Of a stretch of 64,000 nt of DNA, positions 45,201 through 54,700 are shown in pieces. The position numbers and the translations under genes were made by a program. The stretch comes from Orrella dioscoreae (lineage in GTDB: Bacteria; Pseudomonadota; Gammaproteobacteria; Burkholderiales; Burkholderiaceae_B), in NCBI RefSeq assembly GCF_900089455.2, contig NZ_LT907988.1, positions 806,001 through 870,000 on the forward strand, written 5' to 3'. Each line of letters starts with the position of its first letter. Within the stretch, counting starts at the first letter, position 1. The notes under the pieces are model-generated. The model was not told the DNA's origin and made no database searches. It saw only the letters and a program-made list of their open reading frames with translations.

Positions 45201-45279
45201 TGCCGAGGGGCGTACTGGCGTGCAGCGTAGCGAACTGCTGGGCCGGTACCTGATCAAGATCCTGCCGAATAACGACTGA
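42235..45279 (+). CDS. vgrG: VgrG spike protein (TssI) with C-terminal Ig-like tail
   Basis: GTG 42235 gives 1014 residues; ATG 42244 would remove three. The gp27-like part (to about residue 420) has YVTQYRETDYAFLTRVMAGA. The gp5 OB-fold near 470-560 has RIRFPWQGTGG, SRWARVAQRQAGGGMGMTF, PRIGQEVLVRFLDHDVNQP and IVVGALYN. A DUF2345 beta-helix spans about 780-930 (LLTARAGKVKAASPTRIRIA). The last 60 residues (GPSGKAMANRPFEIVREDGA, GVTDAEGRTGVQ) look like a carboxypeptidase-regulatory/Ig domain, a likely docking site for the lipase encoded next. The trimer tops the Hcp tube. Confidence 0.94.
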   Translation: MERMSMESSSLSSLFSAGARLYALEGEGALGGLQVEAWTAREALSSLPELRVLALSDDASLDLDDMVSRPVTLWTTSADGERSSRSGLVRAAERVAGDGGLARYRLTVVPWLWLADQTRASRIFEGRPVLDILTSILDAYEGYSWKLSGDASAAVAELPVAPYVTQYRETDYAFLTRVMAGAGLGWTVVEDTQAPSRHAILVFADSRQLPEDASSSSVGVPFHRANAAEARDGVQAFARQRRRVTERVTLLGWQGGGKRAVSGDASGEVQSDSGEAEGLEWYDFTGHGSLASEDEARRQAGLLWEGFHAEDEQFLGRGTVRSFRSGTRFTLKDMAPLGPAGEKDFEPVFALDAVEHVGINNLPEAARASLDARLGPLDTALSFDAAPAAPVRGDAVNAQDDDALWREVPAETPAEALLTQARATGYANGFRALRCDRAWRPRVSQARGAWPHAAPTVHGVQTAVVVDAEGSDQAGGKDEVLRNRRGDVRIRFPWQGTGGNQAHSRWARVAQRQAGGGMGMTFVPRIGQEVLVRFLDHDVNQPIVVGALYNGRGEGGVAPTPAGAAGEEGGGAELYAAARDLAPSAQANLVGGHAPAWHGAGASDEAHRNAAALSGFKSKEFGGAGYSQVVLDDSDDQLRVHVSTTQAATSLTLGHLIHQAGNYRGSLRGVGAELRTDAHGALRGGAGVLLTTYAAQAGAPSGEAAGAQTLASQAHLMAKSLDDMAGAHQSVRLASALGTEQAGASRRDPEYPPLAAFHRAVSGTVAGEGLSPARGDAASRHTQAVEGKVPHTNDAVVVMAARAGLAQVAGQHMQYVAGDAVHASAGKDVNHAVAGSLRIHAGQAAGVVAGVQKGAQDAGLDVICATADVSVQAQADVLTAQAQQDILLTARAGKVKAASPTRIRIATAAGASILIEGGNITVTAPGRIDVKMSDKRFEGATRLSEQMNTWPDASFDKDVIVRGPSGKAMANRPFEIVREDGARIQGVTDAEGRTGVQRSELLGRYLIKILPNND

Positions 45280-45292
45280 ATCTCGGGCAGCA

Positions 45293-47020
45293 ATGAGAAA
45301 GCACATCATGCAAGGTCTCGTCCATGAGACGAGACCGGATAAGGACGGCGTAGAGCACGCAGAGATTCCATTCGCCACGCCCGGCGGGACGGATGAGGTC
45401 TATGCGTTGCCAACGCAGGCGATTCCTATCATTTTCCTGCCCGGGATCATGGGCAGCCCCCTGATCACGACGGTGCGGGAGAATCGCCGCATGTTTCTGG
45501 GGCAGGGTCATTGGGCATGGCGCCCCGATTACAGCTACACCTGGATGCTCACGGGCTTCTGGCGGCTGGGAGCGGCCGACCGCCGTCAACTCTTGAATCC
45601 AAAAGCCGTCCGCCCGCTGGAGCCTGAAGACGCCGACATGGATTTGCTGGAGGACGAGGATATCGTCTTCGGTTTGAGCGCCCAGGAGGCTGCCCGCCGA
45701 GGCTGGGGGTCCACCATGGTGAGCTCCTATGCGCCGATCATGAGCTATCTGGAAAGTAACCTCAGGCGCATCATGCAGCGAGGAAAAATCTCCGACAGCA
45801 CGGAATCGGTCCGGCCCGCGGCGCCTGCCGAATGGGGGACTTTGCATGGTTACGAGAGGTTGACGGATGAGGAGATCGAGCAGGCCGCAGAGTGGCGGTT
45901 TCCGGTCTATGCGGTGGGCTACAACTGGCTCGCCAGCAATAAAGAGGGCGCGGAGTATGTGAAGCGCAGGGTGGATGCGATACGGCAGGATTGTCGTGTC
46001 CGCCTGGGACTGCAGTGCGACAAGGTGATATTCGTCACCCATTCCATGGGGGGATTCATCGCGCGCAGCTATGCCCAAAGCTACCCGGACGACGTGCAGG
46101 GCATCGTGCATGGCGTCCAGCCCGCTGTCGGAGCGCCTGCGGCCTACGCGCGCGTGCGTACCGGTTGGGAAGCGCCGGGTTTCCGGATAACCCAGTTCGG
46201 GGCCTCAAGCGAAGCGCTGGTGTCTTCCTGGATTCTTGGTGCGAATGGAACGGAAGTCTCCGCCATCTTTGCCAACGCACCAGGGCCCTTGGAGTTGCTG
46301 CCCAATCGGCAGTACGGGCCCGATTGGATCGTCGTGGAGAGCGGAGAGGGGAGGGCCAAGAGGACGCTTTTCAGCGTGCCCGCGCAGGATCCGTATGTGG
46401 AGATATACGGACGTCACGATGTGTGGTGGCGGCTGATGAACCCGAGGGCGATCAACCCTTCGGATCCCACTCAGCAAGGCGTAACGGCTGCATGGGGCGA
46501 CTATCTTGAGCAACTGACGACGGCGAGGGCGTTCCACGAAGAGCTGGGTGCCTACTATCATCCCATGACCTATGCCCACTGCGGCTCCGACGTTCATCAG
46601 AAAGCGTGGCGCAGGGTGACGTGGAGCTTGCAGCCTCTTCGAGAGGTCAGCACCGGCGTGTTGAACAGAACGCCGCAAGCCGAGGGTGTCCGCAACGCCC
46701 GGCTTATGCTGGACGGGATGAAGGGGCATTGTGAAATTTTTGACTCATCGACCGCTGGCGACGTGATGGTCAACCGTAACGGGCAGGGAGTGATTCGTCG
46801 TTCCACCGGGAGTTCGTATCGGGCTTGGCTAGGGCCACCCGATGGACCCGGCGACGCCACCGTACCCGCACATTCAGGGGTGGCGCCTCGCCAGCACGCG
46901 TCCTTCTTCGCACAAATGCAAGGCTTTGATCACCAAGGCAGCTACAAGGACCCACAGGTGCAGCAAGTGACGTTGTACTCCGTCCTAAAAATTGCCGCCA
47001 AGGCCCAGTCGTTGCAATGA
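45293..47020 (+). CDS. T6SS lipase effector (Tle-type alpha/beta hydrolase)
   Basis: This 575-residue protein starts 13 bases after vgrG1. An oxyanion-type turn (AIPIIFLPGIMGSP, about residues 43-56) precedes the nucleophile elbow VIFVTHSMGGFIARSYAQSY with Ser251. The elbow reads THSMG rather than GHSMG, so the first glycine of GxSxG is missing. DGPGDATVPAHSG, near residue 520, carries plausible late Asp and His residues of the triad. No signal peptide is seen, as expected for a VgrG-delivered toxin. The Tli4-like gene that overlaps its end suggests a Tle4-related phospholipase. Substrate and family number are inferred. Confidence 0.85.
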   Translation: MRKHIMQGLVHETRPDKDGVEHAEIPFATPGGTDEVYALPTQAIPIIFLPGIMGSPLITTVRENRRMFLGQGHWAWRPDYSYTWMLTGFWRLGAADRRQLLNPKAVRPLEPEDADMDLLEDEDIVFGLSAQEAARRGWGSTMVSSYAPIMSYLESNLRRIMQRGKISDSTESVRPAAPAEWGTLHGYERLTDEEIEQAAEWRFPVYAVGYNWLASNKEGAEYVKRRVDAIRQDCRVRLGLQCDKVIFVTHSMGGFIARSYAQSYPDDVQGIVHGVQPAVGAPAAYARVRTGWEAPGFRITQFGASSEALVSSWILGANGTEVSAIFANAPGPLELLPNRQYGPDWIVVESGEGRAKRTLFSVPAQDPYVEIYGRHDVWWRLMNPRAINPSDPTQQGVTAAWGDYLEQLTTARAFHEELGAYYHPMTYAHCGSDVHQKAWRRVTWSLQPLREVSTGVLNRTPQAEGVRNARLMLDGMKGHCEIFDSSTAGDVMVNRNGQGVIRRSTGSSYRAWLGPPDGPGDATVPAHSGVAPRQHASFFAQMQGFDHQGSYKDPQVQQVTLYSVLKIAAKAQSLQ

Positions 47021-48096
47021 TGCGGTCCAGAAGACTTATCTTTGGCGTCGGGATTCTTGCTGCCGCGGGGGTTGCTTGGCTGTGGGGCGGCAGCAAGGGA
47101 GTGTTTTCAGACCAGGAATCCCACTCATTCCAAATCGAGCAAACTATGCGAAGCATGCAGAATCATTGCCTGGGACGATTTGTCGTCCCCTTGCCCCAAG
47201 GGAGTAGCGTGGCGGTGGCGACATCGGTCGTGGAATCCCCGTTCGCCTATCGCGGCAAAATGTCCCGTGAGGCGTTCCAGCGACTGCTGGAAGAACGCTG
47301 GCGAACCTTGCAGGGCAAAACGCACGACTCGAACAACCGCCCCTATGCCTCGCCTTCCACCCGTACGGATCTGACGGAAGACGCGGTCATTTTCAGTTCG
47401 GAGCATATCCGCCTGGATTTCGGGGGGCCGGGCTTCGAAGGTGAGGAGATGGGCCAGACGGAAGGCTACCTCTGGCGTGACGGGCACATGTTCCATTTCA
47501 CGCCCCGCCGCAATTCGGCCAGGCACATCGCCTCGGCCATGAGCGCCTTGCAGGTACGCGAATTCGATGCCATGCCCACCCAGAAGGGGCTTTGCGCCGC
47601 GGGCAGCTTCTTCGCGGATCCCAGGGCGGGAGATCCGGGCGAGGCGGTGCGCTTCGCCATCGATATCCCGGCCGCGCCGCCGATGCTGTTGAATGTCGAG
47701 ACAGTCACTTTGCTTTCCCCTGAGCAGCAGGCCGGGCTCAAGCCTCGCAAGCCAGACTTCCTGTTCGGCCACGGCGACGATTTCCAAGGCAAGCCTCTGC
47801 GTGACAGCAAGCGCGAGGTCGCAGATTTGCCCGGCACGGAACATATATCCGCGATCACCGCGAAAGAGGGCCGCGGCTATCAGACCACCGTTAGCGCGCA
47901 ATGGTACTTCCCGGGCGAGGTTGGAGGGGGGGCTGCCCGGCCCCATGTGACGATGACGCTCGAGGTGGCGTACACGTCTCAAGAAGCGCCTGCCAAGTGG
48001 GCGGATTTTCCCGATGCCGACGAATCGGGCCGGTCGCCGCAAGCCAAGTTCATGGGGCTGTGGGAGGCTCTTCTGGAAGGCACGCGCCTGCGTTGA
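47017..48096 (+). CDS. Tli4-like immunity protein for the lipase effector
   Basis: The 359-residue product has an N-terminal membrane anchor or signal (RRLIFGVGILAAAGVAWLWG). The following periplasmic part includes SMQNHCLGRFVVPLPQGSSV, an opening seen in Tli4-family immunity proteins, a glycine-rich FGGPGFEGEEMGQTEGYLW segment and a C-terminal domain (RPHVTMTLEVAYTSQEAPAK). It overlaps the effector stop by 4 bases (ATGA), the usual coupling of toxin and antidote. It should sit in the periplasm and block the phospholipase delivered by sister cells. Confidence 0.83.
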   Translation: MMRSRRLIFGVGILAAAGVAWLWGGSKGVFSDQESHSFQIEQTMRSMQNHCLGRFVVPLPQGSSVAVATSVVESPFAYRGKMSREAFQRLLEERWRTLQGKTHDSNNRPYASPSTRTDLTEDAVIFSSEHIRLDFGGPGFEGEEMGQTEGYLWRDGHMFHFTPRRNSARHIASAMSALQVREFDAMPTQKGLCAAGSFFADPRAGDPGEAVRFAIDIPAAPPMLLNVETVTLLSPEQQAGLKPRKPDFLFGHGDDFQGKPLRDSKREVADLPGTEHISAITAKEGRGYQTTVSAQWYFPGEVGGGAARPHVTMTLEVAYTSQEAPAKWADFPDADESGRSPQAKFMGLWEALLEGTRLR

Positions 48097-48108
48097 TCCC
48101 TCTTTGTA

Positions 48109-48136
48109 CGGCAAGCCCCGCCATGGAGGCTTGCCG
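48109..48136. terminator. Hairpin between convergent effector units
   Basis: A perfect 9-bp stem (CGGCAAGCC / GGCTTGCCG, loop of ten) lies 12 bases after the immunity gene stop and 28 before the lipoprotein gene stop on the other strand. No clear T-run follows, so it may be a weak or factor-assisted bidirectional terminator. Confidence 0.45.
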
Positions 48137-48164
48137 GTGTGGCCCAAGCCGCCGGCGTGCCGCG

Positions 48165-48767
48165 TCAGGGCGTGGGCGCCGCGACCTCCACCTTCACGAC
48201 TTCCGACTTCATGCCACCTGCCAGGATGTGCACCTCGTAGACCGCGGGCTCGCGCGGAATGCCCGCGTTGCGCACCAGGTCGGTGGTGAACTGTTGGCCG
48301 ACGCGCGTGCCTTCAGGGATGGGCTGGGGCTTGGGGCGGGAGCTGGGAATGATGTCCGCGTGGGCGCCATAGCGTTCGCCCGGCGCCGGGTGCACATAGG
48401 CGACGCCCGAGTATTCCTTGCCCGTGGCGACGTCGCGCGCATGAACCGTGGGTGGGTCCATGCCCATCGACACCGGCACCAGGCCACGCATGCATACCGG
48501 CACGACCAGCGTTCCGTCGGAACGGGGCGTCACGCGTGTCGGGGCCGCAATATTCACCTGCGCATCGTAGCCATGGCGCGGCGGCAGGCAGGCGTGTTCG
48601 TCGTTGGTGCCGACGGGGGCGTCGGCGAAGCTGGCGGGGGTGATCCAGTCTGTGCGCATGGGGCTGTGTGTCGTGGAGGTCGTTGGGCTGGCCGGCGCCG
48701 CGGCTGGCGCGGCGCAGCCGGCCAGGAGGACGATCAGGAGAGGGGCGAGCAGGCGCGATGGGGTCAT
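48165..48767 (-). CDS. Small lipoprotein, candidate immunity protein of the metallopeptidase VgrG
   Basis: ATG 48767 overlaps the stop of the giant vgrG in an ATGA junction; the product has 200 residues. The signal ends in lipobox LLAGC (Cys 18), so it should be membrane-anchored in the periplasm. The mature part has DEHACLPPRHGYDAQVNIAA and VPVCMRGLVPVSMGM, whose two cysteines might pair. The C-terminal half (PREPAVYEVHILAGGMKSEV) looks like an Ig-type beta sandwich. Position and export suggest immunity to the peptidase carried by the VgrG; no known immunity family is recognised, so an accessory role is also possible. Confidence 0.7.
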   Translation of the reverse strand: MTPSRLLAPLLIVLLAGCAAPAAAPASPTTSTTHSPMRTDWITPASFADAPVGTNDEHACLPPRHGYDAQVNIAAPTRVTPRSDGTLVVPVCMRGLVPVSMGMDPPTVHARDVATGKEYSGVAYVHPAPGERYGAHADIIPSSRPKPQPIPEGTRVGQQFTTDLVRNAGIPREPAVYEVHILAGGMKSEVVKVEVAAPTP

Positions 48768-51700
48768 AGCTTGAAGCGGAGCCATCCCTTGGAGAGGTCG
48801 ACCTTGCGCACGCCCTTGGAGCAGTCGGGGCAGAACTTGATGCTGGTCGTGTCGCCGCCATACATCACGCAGTCACCCGTGTGCTGGACGTAATCCGACT
48901 CCGCCATCTTAGGCTGACCGTAATGGCAGTGGTTGCCCGCTTCGCTGTAGAAGTTCGGAATGCGGTCCAGCTTCGACTCGTCGAAGTCTTCCCAGGCATT
49001 GGGGTCGCTGGCCCAGTTGGGGCCGCTGGGGGTCATGCCGATGGCGTGGCCCAGTTCGTGCACCAGCGTTTCCAACTGGTAGCCCGTGTCGGTGCGATCC
49101 CAGGGATCGTACGTGGCCACCGCGATCAGGTTGCCGCCCGAGTACGCCACGCCCGCCGCGGCGCCGGTCATCACGTAGACCTTGACAGCCAGCGAGCCCT
49201 TCACCACCGTGGGCGTGAAGTCGTTCATGCGTGCCAGAATCGTGGCGCAGGCGTTGGGCATCTTCGGATCGTTGGGCCAGGGCCGCAGGCGTTCGACGGG
49301 GAACTTGACCGTCCGTGACTTGCCCTTCTCATCGACGTAGGAAAACTCCGCGTCGATGAACCAGGGGTCGTTATCGATGCCATGCCACAGGAAATAGCCG
49401 GTGCCGGTGCCATCGACGAGGGGAATGACCGCACCACCCTGTCCCGGCCCGGCGATAGCGTCGACCACGATGGGTTGCGTGAAGCCGTCCTTGGAAGCCA
49501 GGCTCTGCACGTGGCACACCGCGATGGTATAGGGCTCGTGGGCAGGGCCTTCCGAGCCTTGGTACGGACGCGTGGCATTGCCCATCAGCAACTGCCTGCC
49601 GGATTCGTAGTCGATGTTGATGTTGCCCGTCGTGGGGCCGGTTGCCCGGGGCAACTGCACCACGTCGATGCCCAGCCGCTTGAATTCGGCCAGCGCCGGG
49701 CTGACGTCGTTGGCGGGGTCGCCGGGCCGTTGGCCCGGCAGGACCAGTTCCTGGATGTAGAAGCGGCGTGCGGTCTCCACCGTTTCGGTCATGACCAACT
49801 GGTTGCGCGCGTCACGAACTTCAAAGGTATAGGTGTTCAGGCCGGCTGCAGGCAACGAGATATCGTCGACGATATAGGTGCCGTCCGCCTTGGTCGTGTA
49901 GGTCCGCACCGAGGTGCCGACATCCTTGTAGGAGGCACGACGGCCCTGTTCGGCGGCACTGTATTGGATGTTGTCCTTGCCCGGCACCACCTTGATGGTG
50001 AACGTGTGCGCGCCGGGTTTGTTGAACTTCACGTGGATGCGCGGCTTGCTGGTCTGGCGGTCCAGGCTGTCCAGCGCGCGGCCATCGTTCCAGCGGTCTT
50101 CGCGGGCCTTCAGGTTCACGTATTGCAGGTGCGAGCCTGACTTGCCGGAGTAGCTCGACGGCGACGTGGACGGTGCGCGGTTGCTGCTTGCCGCGCCATC
50201 CGTGGCCGAGGGCCAGCCGGGGCTGCCGGAGGTGTCGGCGCCGGGGAAGGGGGGCTTGGGAATGACGTCGCCATCGCCGGGGCGCGTGGCGCCGCCGCCG
50301 GAAGCGTCACCGCCGAGTATGGAGGACAGCGCCTTGCCAGCCAACGGGAGCAGCACCGCGCCTGCGGCGGCCCAGGCCAGCACCTTGTCGTGCTTGCCTC
50401 CGGAGATCGCGCCGGTGACCGCGCCTGCCACGGCGCCGCCGATGGCCTGGTCCAGCGTACCGCCGCCTGTGATGCCACCGCCGCCCACAGCGCCGCTTGT
50501 GCTTGTCTCGGCCGGCGCTTGCGCGGACATCATCGGCAGTCCGACCTTGCCCAATGCCTGGTTGGCGAAGCCGCCGATTCCTTGTGCCGCGGATGAGGCT
50601 GCCTGGCCGACAGAGGTGGAAATGGTCTGTGCCAGGCCAGGGCTGCTCATGGCCGATCCGGCCACGGCAGCCAGGCCGCCACCACCCAGGATGGCGGCGG
50701 CACTCATGCCTCCGCCGGATGCGGCAGTTCCGGAGATGGCGCTAGCCGAAGCCGGCGTGGCGACACCCGCGACAGTGCCGGCCGTCGCGGGGGTAGCCCC
50801 GCTCATCGCCGTTGCCGGGGTGCTGCCAGCAGCGATGCCTGCGTTGCCGTTGGCTGCCGTAGCACCCGAGGAGACGCCGGGATTGGCGCCGGCAGGGGCG
50901 TTGGCCGACGCAGAGGGAGCAGCAGTGCCGGCCGGATTGGCGGCGCCTGCGCCACCCGCTGCATTGCCGGTGGTGTTCGTGGCGCCAGAGGCGCCGGTTT
51001 GTGCAGAGGCGGCGCCTTGCGGTGCGGCGCCAGCCTGCTGGGAAGGTTGACCCGATGCCGATGTCGGGTTGCCGGGCGCCGAACCGGCTTGACCGCCCGT
51101 TACGCCGCCTTGTGCGTTCGCCGGATTTCCCGCGGGCGTGGTCGTTCCTGCTGTGGTGCCTGTACCGGTCTGGCTGGCGCCTGTGTTGGCGTAGGGCTGG
51201 CCTGCCGCCGGCTGACCACCGGCTGCGGCGCTGCCGCCCTGTGCAGCGGGATTGCCGGAATAGGCCGCACCGGCATGGGTGCTGCCCGTCGTGGCGCCGG
51301 CTTGGGTGCTTCCGGAAGCCGGGAGACTTGCACCCGACTGGAGCGGACCTTGGCCCGTGCTTGCCTGTGCACCACTGGCGTTCGCGCCGGGGATGCCGTT
51401 AGGCGCGCCGTGAGTGCCTGCGATGCCGCCGGGATTGGCGAAGCCGGTGCCGGGTGTTCCCGGCACGGTTGCGCCAACGGAGGTTCCGGCGCCTGCGCCG
51501 ATGCCGGGCAGGTTCGCGCCGCCGCTGGCAACCGGATTGGCGCCACCGATGCCGCCCAAGCCCTGGCCTGCGCCGCCCATGCCTGCCTGGCTGGCACTTG
51601 CCTGCGCGCTACCCAGCGCACCCAGGCCGCCCGCGTCAGCCACCGTGCCCGCGCCCATGGCGCTCGAGGGCAGGCCGCTTGCATCGATCGATCCCGTGGC

Positions 51701-54700
51701 GGTGTTGCCGAGTGCGCCGCCGCCCAGGCCTGGCATGCCGTTGTTCGTTGCGCCGATGCCGGTGGCAACCTGGCCGGGGAAGGCGCCTGCCTGCGTACCG
51801 GCCTGGCCGATGCCGGCAGTCACGCCACCCAGGCCCGCAGAGGCGGAGCCGGTTGCCGTCATTCCCACACTGCCGATGCCTGCACCGCCGATGCCGGCGG
51901 TGTGCGTGCCGGTCATGGGCGCGCCGCTGATACCGGTGATGGACGTCGCCGTGCCGGGCACGGCGCCTGTCATCACGGATTGCGGGACGCTGGTGAAGCG
52001 GGCGGCCAGCGCGGCAGCGGCGTCTGCCGCCTGCGCCAAGGTGGTGGCGCCCGGTAGTGCGCCCAGGCTGGCAGCGGTGCTGGCCAGGCTGGAGAGATTC
52101 GAGGCGAGTCCGCTCGCGCCGGAGAGACCTCCAGCCAGCGACGCACCTGCGCCAGCACCGGCTGCCAGTGCCGACACGCCCACCAGGCCGGATGTTCCGG
52201 CCGTGCCGGAGAGGCCGGATGTGATTGCCGTGGGAGTGCTGGGAGCCGCCGTGCCCTGCAGGGGCGAGTGTGCGGTCAGCGAGGCTTGTGCAGACAAGGC
52301 CGAGGCCGAGGAGGTTGTGCTGTGGCTGGACAGGCTTTGAACGCTGCCGGTGTCCAGCGGTACGCCGTGCATGTTGGGGGCCGAGAGGGCACGTGAGTCG
52401 GCGAGGCCCGCGCGGGGCATGCCGGTGCCGAGGTTGCCGCCATGCAGGGCGGCAGTGGCAGCACCCGCCTGGGGCAGGTTGCCTGCACCGCCGGCCAACC
52501 CGGCCGTGTGTGCGTTGCCGGTAGTGACCAGGCCCCCCCCGCTTGCTGTCAGTGCCGACGGCGAAACGCCAGGCATGCCGGTCTCTCGTGCGTCAAGCGT
52601 CGTGCTGTGCAGGCCTTGCGACGATATCGCCGCGCCGCTGTGCGGGCTGGCGATACCGCCCCCCGCCCCGATGCCCGAGACACCTTCCTGGTTGGCGAAG
52701 CCTGCGGCGGGCGTACCTGCCTGCCCCGGCATGGCACCCAGTTGGCCGCCATTGCCTGTGGCCATGTTGCCAGCGAGCAAGCCCGTTCCTTGCGAGACGC
52801 CCGGCGCGTTGGCGGGGGCCATGGGGCCGGTGCCTTGCCATCCCGCCGCGACGTGCGTGCCGCCTGCGGGTGTGCCTGCCGCGCCCGAAGCGGGCAAGGA
52901 GGACGTGTTCGAGAATGGGCCTGCTGCCGATCCTGCCGAGGCTGGCGCGGAACCGGCGTGTGCGAGACCGCCCGCGCCCGGCTGACCAACGCTCATGTTC
53001 GAGCTGCCCGTTGCTGCACCCAGGCCTGCCTGTGTGCCCATGCCCGTGTTTGCGCCTGCGTTGCCAGGGTTGCCTGCCAGTGCGCTGCCCGGCATACCTG
53101 CATGCGAGCCGCCCAGGGGCGCCGTCATGCCTGCGCCTGCCGCCCCGACCACTGCGCCCGAAGCGCTCGAAGCACCAAAGGCCGAGCCACCCGCGCCAGT
53201 AATGCCGCCAGCGCCCAGCGCGCCCGACAGCCCTTGCCCGACACCTTGCGTGACGCCCTGGGCGATGCCCGCCGTGGCGGCGCCCGCACCGGGCATAACG
53301 CCTGACATCGCACCGCCGATCCCCTGGACCGCGCTGCCGGCACCCTGCGCCAGCGTGCCGGTGACGCCACTGATGGCCTGACCGGCTGCGCCCATGGTCT
53401 GCTGCATCGCGCCCGCAGCAGCACCTGCCATGCCGCCGGCGCCCTGCAAGGCGCCGCCGACGGCCGAGGTCAGGCCTGCGGCGCCAGGAATGGCATTGCC
53501 CACCGAAGCCATCATCCCGGATGCGCCAGGCAGCGCACTGCCCAGCGAAGAAGCCAGGCCGCTTGCCCCCTGGACGGCGCCGCCGAGGGAGGACAACCCG
53601 CCCGCGCCACCAAGCGCACCCACCGACGAGGCCAGCCCGTTGGCGGATTGCATGACACCGGACGCCGACGACACCAGGCCGCTGGCAGTGCCGTAGGCGT
53701 TCTGCAGCGTCTGGCCCATGCCGCCAGGCAGCGCGCCCAGTGCGCGCGATGCAAGTCCGCTTGCCCCCGCGCTGGCCATCTCGCCGACGGAAGCGACAGA
53801 ACCCAGCAAGCCGCCTGCGCCTTGCGCGGCGGCTGCCAGGGAGCCAGGCAGGCCGTTGATGCCGGCGAGCGTGCCGCCGCCGGCCAAGGCCTGGGCAGCC
53901 AGGCCGCCCAGGTCACCCAGGCCACCGGCCAGGCCCGCGCCGGCGCCCGTGCCACCCAGGCCGGTCGCACTGGCGATGGCCGCGATCGGTGTGTTGGCGG
54001 CCTTGTGCATGATGCTGGCCGATACGATCATCGGGTCATCGATGGCGGTTTGCGGCAGGCCGGGCAGGCTTGCCGCGTCGCTGGCGGGACCGATGAAGCT
54101 GTGCGAGGCGGCCTTCACGGACAGGATGCCCGGGCCGGTGAAGCGGATGTCCGCGCCGTCCAGCGTGACGCTCGCGCCGTCGGCCTGCAGCGTGATGCGC
54201 TGTTGGGCGAGGATCTCGATGCCCTCGCTCGTGGACGTGATGGTGATGTCCTCGCCGGCGTCGCCGAGGAGTTTGTCGGTATGCGCGTGCAGGGACACCG
54301 GGCCACCGCCCGCGATGACCTGCACGCCCACGTTATGGCTGTAGAGCGTGGCGGACTGGCCGCTGGCGTAGGCGACGGTGCGCGCGCCCGAAATCAGCGA
54401 GTCTTCCTGCGAGGTGAGGTGAAGGTTCTCGCCTGCGTGCAGCACCGCCGTGGCCGGCGTGGCGAAATTCATGGTCTCGGGGCTGTCCAGCACCATGCGC
54501 GCGCCGTCGATGCGCTCGACCGGCGCGTCGCCTTCGCGCGCATCGTCGCCGGGCTTGCGTGCCGGCTGCCCAGAGACGGAGTCGGGATAGCGGCCCTTGG
54601 CTTCGGGATCCAGCGATTCGATCAGCGTGTCGTGGCTGGCGTTGGCGGCAAGGCCGCGTGCCTGGCGTTGCGCCGCGCTGTCGTGCAGGCGGACGGCGCT

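Noticed and set aside
50400-53990. Repetitive tract considered as CRISPR array or tandem satellite
   Set aside because: The repeats are degenerate, without spacers of fixed size, and stay in one reading frame as a Gly/Ala-rich linker.
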